Below, one piece after another: positions 40,383 to 50,804 of a stretch of DNA of 53,338 bases. The position numbers and the translations under genes are program-made. Below the pieces are notes generated by a model. The model worked only from the letters and a program-made list of their open reading frames with translations, made no database searches and had not been told where the DNA came from. The stretch's first letter is position 1. Every line of letters begins with the position of its first letter. Location: positions 1 to 53,338 of the forward strand of contig JADGDI010000006.1 in the NCBI GenBank assembly GCA_016744975.1, read 5' to 3'. Source of the DNA: Hyphomicrobiales bacterium. Lineage in GTDB: Bacteria; Pseudomonadota; Alphaproteobacteria; Rhizobiales; OSC116.

Positions 40383-40913
40383 CTAAAGAATATCAAATTC
40401 TTGATAAATAATTCCATTATCGTGAATTTTAGTATCCGTTAAATTGGCGGAAATTCTTGTGCCATTGCCACCAAATAATTGAACACCATAACCTAATAAA
40501 ATGGGCGCACGCTTTAACCGTAATTTATCAATAGCATTGTTCGCAAGTAACCAACCTGCCAATTCGCCACCACCACACAAATAAATTGGGGCAGAACAGT
40601 TTGCCTTGAGCTTGTCGATTTCGGTTAAGATGTTGCTCGATATTTGTTTAACATCGGAATTTGAAGGCAGTTTGACAGAACTAGAAACAACTAAAGATTG
40701 CATACTAGGATATGGGTTTTGACCTGCTTCTAAACCATATTGATAGCCAAACTCATAGGTATTTCGACCCATGATGCAATGCGAATAAATTGATAGGCGT
40801 GCTATATAATCATCGACAATACTGCCTTGATGTGGGAATAGCGAAATATCGCCCTTAATGCCAGAAATAAAGCCATCTGCTGAGACCGCGACATCGTAAA
40901 TAAGAGGTTGCAT
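40383..40913 (-). CDS. Dihydrofolate reductase family protein (RibD C-terminal-like)
   Basis: YDVAVSADGFISGIKGDIS, IMGRNTYEFG, IYLCGGGELAGWLLANNAIDKLRLKRAPILLGYGVQLF. Confidence 0.88.
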   Translation of the reverse strand: MQPLIYDVAVSADGFISGIKGDISLFPHQGSIVDDYIARLSIYSHCIMGRNTYEFGYQYGLEAGQNPYPSMQSLVVSSSVKLPSNSDVKQISSNILTEIDKLKANCSAPIYLCGGGELAGWLLANNAIDKLRLKRAPILLGYGVQLFGGNGTRISANLTDTKIHDNGIIYQEFDIL

Positions 40914-41025
40914 AAATGCTCCTGATAATAATTGAATTTATTGTTTAATATTTTCAATTATTTGTTCATTATCAGGATCCTCCTATTTTTGACTATTTTA
41001 ACTTGCATGTTAAGATTGTCAAGAT

Positions 41026-42468
41026 TTAGATATGGATGGCGTGACCAAGTGCGGCCATGGCGCTTTCCATAAAAGCTTCATTCATGGTAGGGTGCACATG
41101 AACGGTGTCTGCAATATCCTCTAACCGTGTACCCATTTCGAGCGCCAACGCAAATTCCCCGCTCATTTCACTAATATGCGGCCCAACGGCTTGAATGCCA
41201 ATAATCACATGATTATCCGCCCGCGCAACCACCCTGATAAAGCCGCCCTCTTTGCCAATTTGTTGCGACAATGCGCGGCCATTGGCTGCTAGCGGAAATT
41301 TACCAATTTTAACCTCAATATTTTGTGTTTTGGCATCATTAGGCGACAGGCCAACGCTGATAATCTCAGGCTCAGTAAAGCAAATTGCCGCAATCGCAGC
41401 TGGTTCAAATTTTCGTTTTTGACCTGCAATAATCTCGGCCACCATTTCGCCTTGTGCCGAAGCCTTATGCGCTAACATAGGCTCACCAACAATATCGCCA
41501 ATTGCCCAGACATTGCGCATGCTGGTATGGCATCGCGCATCGACTTTAATGAAGCGGTTATCATCAAGCAGATCAACACCCATTTTATCCAGCCCCCAGC
41601 CATTCAAATTGGCTTGCCTGCCGACCGTTACTAGAATTTTATCCGCATCAATGATTTCAACCTTGCCATCTTTGGTTTCAAATTCAAACTCACCATGCTT
41701 GTTTAACCCCTTTGCCTTGGCATTTAAATGCAGCGCAACATCATGGGATTTTAACCAATTGGCAACGGGGCGGGTTAGCGCTTTATCAAAGCTTGGTAAT
41801 ATTTGCTTGCCCGCTTCAATGAACGTTACCTCACTGCCAAATTTTGCAAAGGCAATGCCCAATTCTAGGCCAATATAGCCCGCGCCAACCACTATTAATT
41901 TGTTTGGCAACTGTTTAAGGTCAAGCGCTTCGGTAGAGCCGATGACTTTGCCGCCAAACGGTAAAAATGGCAGCTCTGTGACTTTTGAACCGGTTGCTAA
42001 TATCACATGTTCAGCAGTGATTTTAAATTCTTCAGCCTCACCATTGGCGTTAGAAGTTTTAACCACGCATGTTTTGCCGTTTCGAAATGTTGCCCAACCA
42101 TGCACTATTTGCACATTGGCTTTTTTAAGCAGCATCTTAACACCGCCGCTTAATTGTTTAACAATGCCGTCTTTCCATGCGGATGTTTGGCTTAAATCTA
42201 AACTTGGTTGATGGCTTAAACGAATACCCAACTCACCGTCAACATTTGTGGCAATTTGCTTAATCTCATCAAATTTACTGGCGGCGTGGATGAGTGCCTT
42301 GGAGGGGATGCACCCGCGGATTAAGCATGTACCGCCAAGTTTTTGGTCTTCTACCAAAATAACATCGAGGCCTAGCTGACCTGCTCTTATGGCCGCCACA
42401 TAACCACCAGGGCCACCACCAACCACTAAAACTTGGCAATTTTTACGGCTTAAATTGACATGTGTCAT
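41026..42468 (-). CDS. lpdA: Dihydrolipoyl dehydrogenase (E3)
   Basis: VVGGGPGGYVAAIRAGQLG, GGTCLIRGCIPSKALIHAA redox-active disulfide, VHVHPTMNEAF; end of bkd cluster. Confidence 0.93.
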   Translation of the reverse strand: MTHVNLSRKNCQVLVVGGGPGGYVAAIRAGQLGLDVILVEDQKLGGTCLIRGCIPSKALIHAASKFDEIKQIATNVDGELGIRLSHQPSLDLSQTSAWKDGIVKQLSGGVKMLLKKANVQIVHGWATFRNGKTCVVKTSNANGEAEEFKITAEHVILATGSKVTELPFLPFGGKVIGSTEALDLKQLPNKLIVVGAGYIGLELGIAFAKFGSEVTFIEAGKQILPSFDKALTRPVANWLKSHDVALHLNAKAKGLNKHGEFEFETKDGKVEIIDADKILVTVGRQANLNGWGLDKMGVDLLDDNRFIKVDARCHTSMRNVWAIGDIVGEPMLAHKASAQGEMVAEIIAGQKRKFEPAAIAAICFTEPEIISVGLSPNDAKTQNIEVKIGKFPLAANGRALSQQIGKEGGFIRVVARADNHVIIGIQAVGPHISEMSGEFALALEMGTRLEDIADTVHVHPTMNEAFMESAMAALGHAIHI

Positions 42469-43820
42469 GCGCCATCTCCCATAAATAATGTTGCAGGTAC
42501 TTCAAGTAAGCTTTTAATATATTGAATCATTAATGCCCCATCATAACCATCAACAATCCTATGATCAAACGAGCCAGAAATATTCATCATTTTACGAATG
42601 ACAATTTCACCATTGATGACCATCGGTCGTTCTACCAACTTGTTATTGCCAATGATGCACACTTCAGGGGCATTGATGATCGGCGTGGTAACAATGCCGC
42701 CAATTTTTCCCAAACTGGTTACTGTAATGGTTGATCCAGTAAGTTCATCACGCGCTGCGCTGCCGCTTCTGGCTTTTTTAGCGAGCTCTTGTACTTTGCT
42801 TGCATATTGCCAAATATCTAAACTTTCAGCATGTTTGATCACAGGAACCATCAGCCCATTTGGGGTATTGGCCGCCATGCCGACATGCACCGCATCAAAT
42901 TGGGTAATCATGCCTGTTTCACTATTATAATGAGCATTGCATTGGGGGTATTTAGCAGCTGCTTTAACAATTGCCTTCATTAAAAACGGCAGTAAAGTGA
43001 GCTTTGGCTGATCAAGCCCATCTCCTGAACAAGCGCGGCGCTCGGAATTTAACTGCCCACGCAATTTTTCCAAATCGGTTAGATCGACTTCCTCAACATA
43101 GGTATAATGCGGAATATTGCGTTTTGAAAATGCCATAGCTTCGGCGATTTTGCGCCGGATACCGCGCAGAGGAATTTCTTTTACCCCTATTTTCTTCAGC
43201 CCAGATTTTGAAGGCTTTGCGACTCTAGTTGCACCATCGGTTTTAGAGCGGCGATCGACATTCGAGATATACGCCCCGCCAGATGCGATAAACCCATTCA
43301 AATCATCATGGGTTAAACGCCCAGCTGGCCCAGAGCCAACAATTAAACCCAGTTCAATATTCAATTCTTGCGCGCGGCGACGCAAGGAAGGTGATGCCAA
43401 AATATCGGTATTTATAGGCGGCTCATCGGTATTTATAGACGGCTCAATTGTAGTTCTTGCAGGAGCAGAAGACGCTTGCATGGGTGTGACAGCTTCTACG
43501 GTTTTGGTTTTTGGACTGGGTTGAGTGTTGGTTTTTTGGTTAGGTTTAATGTCTGAAGGTTGCGCAACTCCGCCCTCAACGTCAAAAGCAATTAAAACAC
43601 TGCCAACATTGACAATATCACCCACATTACCTGCAATTGAGGTGACAATACCATCGACAGGTGAAGGCAGTTCAACGGTGGCTTTATCGGTCATCATGGC
43701 GATAAGAATGTCATCTTCTTCGATTTTTTGGCCAAGCTTCACATGCAGTTCTACAATCTCTGACGTCACAACCCCTTCACCAAGGTCGGGTAATTTAAAT
43801 TCATATAGTGCCATTTTCAA
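42465..43820 (-). CDS. bkdB: Branched-chain 2-oxoacid dehydrogenase E2 (dihydrolipoamide acyltransferase)
   Basis: Lipoyl domain (LIAMMTDKATVELPSPVDG), peripheral-subunit binding domain (ASPSLRRRAQELNIELGLIVGSGPAGRLTHDDL), catalytic SFDHRIVDGYDGA. Confidence 0.92.
   Translation of the reverse strand: MKMALYEFKLPDLGEGVVTSEIVELHVKLGQKIEEDDILIAMMTDKATVELPSPVDGIVTSIAGNVGDIVNVGSVLIAFDVEGGVAQPSDIKPNQKTNTQPSPKTKTVEAVTPMQASSAPARTTIEPSINTDEPPINTDILASPSLRRRAQELNIELGLIVGSGPAGRLTHDDLNGFIASGGAYISNVDRRSKTDGATRVAKPSKSGLKKIGVKEIPLRGIRRKIAEAMAFSKRNIPHYTYVEEVDLTDLEKLRGQLNSERRACSGDGLDQPKLTLLPFLMKAIVKAAAKYPQCNAHYNSETGMITQFDAVHVGMAANTPNGLMVPVIKHAESLDIWQYASKVQELAKKARSGSAARDELTGSTITVTSLGKIGGIVTTPIINAPEVCIIGNNKLVERPMVINGEIVIRKMMNISGSFDHRIVDGYDGALMIQYIKSLLEVPATLFMGDGA
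43405..43446 (-). repeat. In-frame 21-bp tandem duplication in the E2 linker
   Basis: Plus-strand TCGGTATTTATAGGCGGCTCA / TCGGTATTTATAGACGGCTCA, one mismatch; encodes the repeated SINTDEPPINTD segment. Confidence 0.9.
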
Positions 43821-44830
43821 GCCTCCATAATGCGGTTAATGGCATCAACAACACGGTGTGGCCCAGGGAAATATTCCCATTCAAACGCGTGCGGGTAAGG
43901 TATATCCCAGCCCGTTACGCGCTCAATTGGGGCGCGTAATTTCCAAAAACAATTTTCTTGAATAATCGATAATATTTCGGCTCCGAAACCACCTGTCTTT
44001 GTTGCTTCATGCGCAATGAGGCAGCGGCCTGTTTTGTTAACGCTGTTGATAATGGTATCATAATCAATCGGTGATAAGGTTCTAAGGTCTATAATCTCCG
44101 CATCAACTCCAGTTTGTTTAACCGCCGTTTCAACCACGTGTACCATGGTGCCATAGGTGATAATGGTCATCGCATCGCCGCTGCGGCAAATATCAGCCTG
44201 ACCCAGTGGAATGCTATAATAACCTTCAGGCACTTCGCCTTTATCATGGCTATCCCAACCAACAGAGGGTGTGTCAGGGTTACCGTAAAACGGCCCATTA
44301 TAAAGCCTTTTGGGTTCGAAAAACAATACAGGGTCATTGCTTTCAATTGCGCTGATTAACAAGCCCTTGGCATCATATGGGGTCGATGGCATGACCACTT
44401 TTATGCCAGAAACATGGGTAAAAATCCCTTCGGGGCTTTGGCTGTGAGTTTGTCCGCCGCGAATGCCGCCCCCGCAAGGTGTGCGAACGGTAATATTGGT
44501 TGAAAATTCACCCCCGCTTCGGTAGCGCAAGCGCGACGCTTCGGATACAATTTGGTCAAAGGCTGGGTAAATATAATCGGCAAATTGAATTTCAGCCACA
44601 GGCCGGATGCCGTTAACGCTCATGCCAATCGCGGTGGCAATAATGCCATTTTCTGAAATTGGCGTATCAAATACCCGCTCGGTTCCAAATTGTGATTGCA
44701 GGCCGTCAGTCGCGCGGAACACCCCGCCAAAATAACCAACATCCTCACCGAAAATCATCACTGCATCATCACGTTCTAACATGATTTTTTGCGCCGATAA
44801 AATTGCTTCTAACATATTCATTTGTGCCAT
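43817..44830 (-). CDS. bkdA2: Branched-chain 2-oxoacid dehydrogenase E1 beta subunit
   Basis: MFGEDVGYFGGVFRATDGLQSQFG, PISENGIIATAIGMSVNGIRPVAEIQFADYIYPAFDQIVSEASRLRYRSGG. Confidence 0.93.
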   Translation of the reverse strand: MAQMNMLEAILSAQKIMLERDDAVMIFGEDVGYFGGVFRATDGLQSQFGTERVFDTPISENGIIATAIGMSVNGIRPVAEIQFADYIYPAFDQIVSEASRLRYRSGGEFSTNITVRTPCGGGIRGGQTHSQSPEGIFTHVSGIKVVMPSTPYDAKGLLISAIESNDPVLFFEPKRLYNGPFYGNPDTPSVGWDSHDKGEVPEGYYSIPLGQADICRSGDAMTIITYGTMVHVVETAVKQTGVDAEIIDLRTLSPIDYDTIINSVNKTGRCLIAHEATKTGGFGAEILSIIQENCFWKLRAPIERVTGWDIPYPHAFEWEYFPGPHRVVDAINRIMEA

Positions 44831-44832
44831 TT

Positions 44833-46113
44833 TTATAACCCCAATTCTTGACGCTGGCGAACAAGGTTTGGCGTCATTTCTTCAAACACATCTTCAAACA
44901 TCGTGGTCACATCGGGGCGGCCACCACCTTTTAATGTGCCATAGCTTTCAGCCTCTTTATACTGGCTTTTTATCATGGCCGTATAATCTTCAATCAGTGC
45001 CTTATGTAGCACCTCACTCCATGCGCCAGTTTTTATTAAATGTGCCTTTAGCCGCTCAATTGGGTCGCCCAATGGCCATGTTTTTTCTTCATCGGCTGGG
45101 CGGTATGCAGAGGGATCATCAGAAGTTGAATGCGGCGCAACCCGATAGGTGAAAAATTCAATCAACGTTGCCCCATAACCTGATCGAGCGCGGTCAGCAG
45201 CCCATTTAGAGGCTGCATAAACTGCCAAAAAATCATTGCCATCTACCCGCAGGCTTGGCAAACCAAAACCGATGCCGCGCGCGGCAAATGTGGTGCGCTC
45301 CCCCCCAGCAATACGTTGACTGCTAGAGATTGCCCATTGGTTGTTGACAATGTTTAAAATAACGGGCGGATTATAGGTAGCGGCAAAATTTAGCGCACTA
45401 TGAAAATCCAGTTCAGCGGTGCTGCCATCGCCAACAAAACTGGTTGCAAGGCGATTGCCGCGTTTACGCGCCTCGGCCATTGCCCAGCCCACTGCTTGGC
45501 TAAATTGAGTGGCTAAATTACCTGAAATTGAAAAAAAGTTTAAATTCTTAAAACTATACATAATTGGTAATTGGCGGCCTTTGCAATTGTCTTTAACGTT
45601 AGACAAACACTGGCACATCAAATCAATTAACCGCTGACCGCGCGAGATTAAAATACCTTGATTTCGGTAAGATGGAAATACCATATCTTCATCATCAATT
45701 GCCAAGCTATGTGCCACGCTAATGGCTTCTTCGCCAGTGCATTTCATATAGAATGAAATTTTACCAACTCTGTGCATCAGCTGCATTCGCTCGTCAAACA
45801 TGCGCGTTAGCAGCATGTCTTTTAAACCCTTAATTAGAATGTCATCTTCTATGTTGATGTGCCATTCGCCCCCCGCATTGGCATCTTCATCCAACACACG
45901 AATTAAGCCATAGGCAAGGTCGGTAATATCATTCGGTTTAGCGGTAAAAGGCGGCATTTTGCTAGCACTAACAGGCGGAATATAAACATGGCTGAAATCA
46001 TTAACCTCGCCAGGTCGATAAGGCGGTTCAGGAACATATAAGCCTTGATGTTGGCCAATATCGCCAATATGTGTGTCATTAATTGTCTTATTATGCATGT
46101 TGCCCTCATTCAA
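44833..46113 (-). CDS. bkdA1: Branched-chain 2-oxoacid dehydrogenase E1 alpha subunit
   Basis: ThDP region SFVGDGSTAELDFHSALNFAATYNPPVILNIVNNQWAISS; GYGATLIEFFTYRVAPHSTSDDPSAYR. Confidence 0.93.
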   Translation of the reverse strand: MNEGNMHNKTINDTHIGDIGQHQGLYVPEPPYRPGEVNDFSHVYIPPVSASKMPPFTAKPNDITDLAYGLIRVLDEDANAGGEWHINIEDDILIKGLKDMLLTRMFDERMQLMHRVGKISFYMKCTGEEAISVAHSLAIDDEDMVFPSYRNQGILISRGQRLIDLMCQCLSNVKDNCKGRQLPIMYSFKNLNFFSISGNLATQFSQAVGWAMAEARKRGNRLATSFVGDGSTAELDFHSALNFAATYNPPVILNIVNNQWAISSSQRIAGGERTTFAARGIGFGLPSLRVDGNDFLAVYAASKWAADRARSGYGATLIEFFTYRVAPHSTSDDPSAYRPADEEKTWPLGDPIERLKAHLIKTGAWSEVLHKALIEDYTAMIKSQYKEAESYGTLKGGGRPDVTTMFEDVFEEMTPNLVRQRQELGL

Positions 46114-46226
46114 ACCTTAATAATAAGACATAATAGCTTACCTAAAAGAAACAGCTTCCCTAATTGACTTGTCGTTGATATTATATTGGAACAGAATCAC
46201 GAAAATATAATAAAAAAGAGAATGAT

Positions 46227-46709
46227 GTGCCGAGTATAACTGAACTGGATAGAAATATCCTTAAAATATTACAAAATGATGCAACAATATCAATTGCAGA
46301 TATTGCGGAAACTATTGGCTCATCCAAGTCTGTTTGCTGGCGGCGCATTCAAAGAATGACTGAAAAAGGCATCATCAAGCAAAAAGTAACCTTGCTAGAT
46401 GCCGAAAATCTTGGTTTGCGCGTGGTGGTGTTTGCCAATGTGAAACTAACCAGCCACGGCCGAAAAAACCTTTCGGATTTTATGACCAAAATTAAATTAT
46501 ACCCCGAAGTGGTGGAATGTTATACGATGATGGGCGGTATTGATTTTCTGCTTAAAATAGTGGTGCGTAACGTTAAAGAATTTGAAGATTTTTACTGGCA
46601 TCAATTGTCCCAAATAGAAGGGGTGCAGGAAACTAGTTCCCACATTGCCATGACTGAAGTTAAACTAACCACACAGTTACCTCTTAGCAATTGTGACACG
46701 GTAGATTAA
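46227..46709 (+). CDS. Lrp/AsnC family transcriptional regulator (BkdR-like)
   Basis: LDRNILKILQNDATISIADIAETIGSSKSVCWRRIQRMTEKGIIKQ HTH plus RAM domain; divergent from bkdA1. Confidence 0.9.
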   Translation: MPSITELDRNILKILQNDATISIADIAETIGSSKSVCWRRIQRMTEKGIIKQKVTLLDAENLGLRVVVFANVKLTSHGRKNLSDFMTKIKLYPEVVECYTMMGGIDFLLKIVVRNVKEFEDFYWHQLSQIEGVQETSSHIAMTEVKLTTQLPLSNCDTVD

Positions 46710-46820
46710 GCAATTTACTGTGAGATTGATCAAAGTTATTGAAGCATATATCAAGCAATTTCACTGGACAATTTGGTAAAATAGATGCATTTTGCAGCCT
46801 TTCATTGTCAATGAGGTTAT

Positions 46821-48038
46821 ATGTTTTCGCTTACCAAGCAATTTAACAAAACCATTTGGTTGATTATTATTTCGACCTTTGCTGCGCGATTTACTTTTTT
46901 TATGATTTGGCCATTTATGGCACTGATCTTACATAACAAATTTGCGTTGGATGAATTTGAAGTTGGGTCATTTTTAGCTTTTTCAGTATTCATTGGCATC
47001 AGTTGTGGGTTTGTGGTTGGTAATATCTCGGACAGAATTGGCCGCCGAAAAATCATTATTCTTGGTCTTATATTACAGGTAATTTCATTAATATTATTGG
47101 GTATTGCAGATGGTTTGATATTAATGCTATTGGCATCGACCTTGCAATCCATCGCCAGAACCATGACTGAAAACCCAGGTAAAGCACTAATGACCGATAT
47201 GATGCAAGACCGCGACGTGAAAGATATGGCGTTGCATATGCGTTATTATATGCTTAATGTTGGCGCGGCTTTAGGCCCTGTAGCGGGTGTCTTTATAGGG
47301 GTAACAGGACAACAAACCACGTTTTTTATTGCAGCGGCAATGTATGGCCTATATCTCATTGCGGCAGCAGTTATTTTCAACATTGAGAAACCTATTAAGC
47401 GTAGCAAAATGTCTGCTGACCATTCATTTGGGCATTTGTTTAAGCTTTTGCGCCAAGATTATGCCTTTCTATTATTTGTTTTGGCAAGCCTTTTAGCTTT
47501 TGTTACCTATGCGCAAATAGATGTCGGTCTTTTGCAATATTTACAACAAGAAAACATTTCAAACATAACGCAATTATTTGCGCAACTATTGTTCATTAAC
47601 GGCTTAACCATTATAATTTTTCAATTTCCAATGTTGAAATTGCTAAGAAATACTGAGCCCATGAGACGTGCAATATATGGTGTAGTGCTATTTTTTATTG
47701 CCCATTTAATTTTTGCATTTTCCTCTGCAAATCAAACCTATATGCTTATGCTGGCGATATTCACTTTAAGCTTTGGTGAGGTCATACTATTTCCTACCAT
47801 GACCATATTGGTTGACCGCATGGCGCCAGAGCATCTAAAAGGCAGCTATTTTGGAGCCGCAGCGTTGGGCGGTTTAGGTTTTTCCTTAGCGCCATTATTG
47901 GGTGGTTTAATGTTGCATCAATTTGGGGGCTTTATAATGTGGTTAAGCATGGCTGGTATTACGGTTATTGTAGGTTTACTGCTTTATATTGCTCAAACTG
48001 CCAAACGGCCTGAGCTTTTAAAACAAAAGGTGGGTTAA
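46821..48038 (+). CDS. MFS transporter (tandem paralog 1)
   Basis: 12-TM-like profile, GNISDRIGRRKIIILG motif, VDRMAPEHLKGSYFGAA. Confidence 0.9.
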   Translation: MFSLTKQFNKTIWLIIISTFAARFTFFMIWPFMALILHNKFALDEFEVGSFLAFSVFIGISCGFVVGNISDRIGRRKIIILGLILQVISLILLGIADGLILMLLASTLQSIARTMTENPGKALMTDMMQDRDVKDMALHMRYYMLNVGAALGPVAGVFIGVTGQQTTFFIAAAMYGLYLIAAAVIFNIEKPIKRSKMSADHSFGHLFKLLRQDYAFLLFVLASLLAFVTYAQIDVGLLQYLQQENISNITQLFAQLLFINGLTIIIFQFPMLKLLRNTEPMRRAIYGVVLFFIAHLIFAFSSANQTYMLMLAIFTLSFGEVILFPTMTILVDRMAPEHLKGSYFGAAALGGLGFSLAPLLGGLMLHQFGGFIMWLSMAGITVIVGLLLYIAQTAKRPELLKQKVG

Positions 48039-49267
48039 TGTTTGCGCCGGTCAAATTTTTTAATAAATCGGTATGGTTTATTTTACTGTCGGGTTTTTGC
48101 ATTAGCTTTGTTTCCCAAATGGTTTGGCCATTTATGGCGCTCATTTTATATCGAAAATTTAACCTTAATGAGTTTGAAATTGGCCTATATTTAGCTTTTG
48201 CAGTGACAGTAAGGGCGATTTCTGGCTTTTATATTGGCAATCTGTCAGACCGAATTGGCAGGCGGGTGATTATTTTAATTGGCTTTATGATCAGTACAAG
48301 TGGTGCTTTTATATTAGCCTATGCCGATAATTTATACTTTATGTTGCTTGGTTCAACTTGCGTGACTGTGGCATTTGGTATGGTTCAAAACCCAAGCAAA
48401 GCTTTAATGACTGACATGATGGAGAACCGAGATGTCAAAGATTTGGCGCTACAATTAAAATTTTTCTTTCATAATGCAGCACTTGCACTTGGCCCTGCGA
48501 TTGGCGCCTATCTTGGCATTGCCGGGCAGCAATCTACTTTTTACTATACGGGAACTGTGGTTTTCATCGTATTTTTGGTAGGCCTTTATATATTCAACAT
48601 TGAAAAGCCGCCCAAGCGCACAAAAAGTGGCCAAGATCAGTCTTTTAAAGCGCTATTTGCATTGCTTGCAAAAGACCATGCATTTATGATTTTTGTATTG
48701 GCCTACGCGCTCAGTTTGGTGGCATATATGCAGGTTCAGGCGGGTTTGCTGCAATATCTTCGTTTAAGTAATATAACGCCGATAGAACAAATTTATGCAA
48801 ATTTATTGATGATAAACGGTTTGGTTATCATTATTTTTCAATTTCCAATGATGCATTTATTGCGCAAACTTAAACCGATGGACAGGGTTAGTATTGCGGT
48901 TTCCTTATTCTTCATTTCTTATATGCTATATGCATTATTCACCCAAAATGGTGGCTACATGCTCTATGTTGCTATGCTATTTTTAGCGCTTGGCGAGGTC
49001 ATTTTGTTTCCAACCATTATGATCTTAGTCGACCGTATGGCACCAGAGCATTTGAAGGGCAGCTATTTTGGTGCTGCTGGTCTCACTTCATTTGGTGTTG
49101 CCGCCGCACCACTAATTGGTGGCTATCTATTGCAAAATTATGGCGGTATGATTTTGTGGCTCGCTATGGCGGGAATTTCTATTATGGTGGGGCTTTTATT
49201 TTATATTGCCCAACATGCCAAACGGCCAGATTTTGCATTAAAACGAGACCAAAATAGCCGCATATAG
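48038..49267 (+). CDS. MFS transporter (tandem paralog 2)
   Basis: GNLSDRIGRRVIILIG motif, VDRMAPEHLKGSYFGAA; overlaps previous gene by TAATG. Confidence 0.9.
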   Translation: MFAPVKFFNKSVWFILLSGFCISFVSQMVWPFMALILYRKFNLNEFEIGLYLAFAVTVRAISGFYIGNLSDRIGRRVIILIGFMISTSGAFILAYADNLYFMLLGSTCVTVAFGMVQNPSKALMTDMMENRDVKDLALQLKFFFHNAALALGPAIGAYLGIAGQQSTFYYTGTVVFIVFLVGLYIFNIEKPPKRTKSGQDQSFKALFALLAKDHAFMIFVLAYALSLVAYMQVQAGLLQYLRLSNITPIEQIYANLLMINGLVIIIFQFPMMHLLRKLKPMDRVSIAVSLFFISYMLYALFTQNGGYMLYVAMLFLALGEVILFPTIMILVDRMAPEHLKGSYFGAAGLTSFGVAAAPLIGGYLLQNYGGMILWLAMAGISIMVGLLFYIAQHAKRPDFALKRDQNSRI

Positions 49268-49315
49268 CTTTTTAGTGGGATTGCTTCTAGATCAGTTATC
49301 TTAATAAAACCCTTA

Positions 49316-50569
49316 TCATTGGGTTAATGCCATGCCGCCAGCTTTAACAAACTCTACAAATATACTATCAAATGCTTTGTTAATATCACTAACATTGCGG
49401 GTTTGGTAAAAGCTATTTGGCGACGCGCATTTGCGCATATCAGGCTCTAAATTTCTTGCATGAGGTCGAACCAACCTTCTATATGCCCAGTGATTTATAT
49501 ATTCATAGGTTGTGTAAATCACCATTAACCGAACTTTTTGAGCCTTTATACCTGTGTTACAATCTGCTACGCGCATTGTGTTGGTTCGGTAAACCCAAGG
49601 TGGCATGTCATATAACCCATCGGATAAAAATACCACCATTTTTTGGCGATCATCTTTTGAACTGCCAGTGCCTTGTTTCCCAATCACACTTCTTAAATAA
49701 CTCATCGCTGCGCCTAGATGGGTGTGCGCATTTTGCACGCCTGCTCTGCTTAAAGCGCCGTTAACTGCATCCATATTACCTGTAGGTGATAATATTGTCC
49801 AAGCTCTATGAGTGAAGCCATAAAGGCCAATACGATATTGATCAGCAGTCTCAGAATCAAGTTTTTTAATTTTTTTGGCTATATCATTGACAGCGCGTTT
49901 AACCACATCCATACGCAAGTCAATGCCATTTGCTTTGGCTATTTTCGCATAGTTTGAACCATCATGGCAGGTGAATGCACAACCTGCCTTTTGCGTTAAT
50001 TGAGTGATACCGCTAGGTGTTGCGGCAATTCCCATTGAGGATGAAAAATCCATCATAAAGTATAAATCAATATATTTAGCCTGACCAATTGGCAGCTTTG
50101 CCACAACAGTGTTGGATAAAGGATAGGAATCTATACCAAATAATGAAGTGAAATAAGCAGGGCTTGTGGCCTTCCAATTTACCCTTGCGGAATAGGACTT
50201 TTTACCATCCTGAGAAAACGCCACATTAAATTTATCGAGTTTAATCCCCTTGTCAAATAAGTTAGCTTGTAAAATATTCAAAGCCGCTTTGTTTGCCTTT
50301 GCTTTGCGGTCTTTTTTTAAATCTTTATTACCATAAACTTTTAAGCCAGCCAGAATAGCGGTGTCGACAGCGTTTGAAATTCTGGCGTTGTTTAAGAATG
50401 CGGCTGATAAATCGACACTTGCGCCAATAAACCCAGCGATCACGGGTAGTAATAAAGCAAACATAATAGCGATATTGCCATTTTGATTGCCAATAAATTG
50501 CCGAGATATGGTCATTATATTCGATATTGGGTGGATCAATTCATTCTCGATTCTAAATAAAAGTTGCAT
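49316..50569 (-). CDS. TadG-like pilus assembly protein with VWA domain
   Basis: N-terminal GNIAIMFALLLPVIAGFIGASVDLSAAFLNNARISNAVDTAILAG (TadE/G-type) and MIDAS-like DLYFMMDFSSSMG. Confidence 0.85.
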   Translation of the reverse strand: MQLLFRIENELIHPISNIMTISRQFIGNQNGNIAIMFALLLPVIAGFIGASVDLSAAFLNNARISNAVDTAILAGLKVYGNKDLKKDRKAKANKAALNILQANLFDKGIKLDKFNVAFSQDGKKSYSARVNWKATSPAYFTSLFGIDSYPLSNTVVAKLPIGQAKYIDLYFMMDFSSSMGIAATPSGITQLTQKAGCAFTCHDGSNYAKIAKANGIDLRMDVVKRAVNDIAKKIKKLDSETADQYRIGLYGFTHRAWTILSPTGNMDAVNGALSRAGVQNAHTHLGAAMSYLRSVIGKQGTGSSKDDRQKMVVFLSDGLYDMPPWVYRTNTMRVADCNTGIKAQKVRLMVIYTTYEYINHWAYRRLVRPHARNLEPDMRKCASPNSFYQTRNVSDINKAFDSIFVEFVKAGGMALTQ

Positions 50570-50804
50570 GTCATCTGGTTCAGAAAACTTGAAAATTATC
50601 AGCTTAAAACCTTAATAAATTAAATAAAAATAGCCTGTAATTCGGAAATCCTGCTAAACAATTAGTTCAATAACAGTTTTTTATTGAGCTTTAACAAAGG
50701 TTTATACCTTGGAGCAAATATCTAACCACTACCAATTGATTAGAGGGGAGGAAGCGGTTATGGCTTGTAATATATTTAAAAAATAATTGATTGTAAATAA
50801 TATT

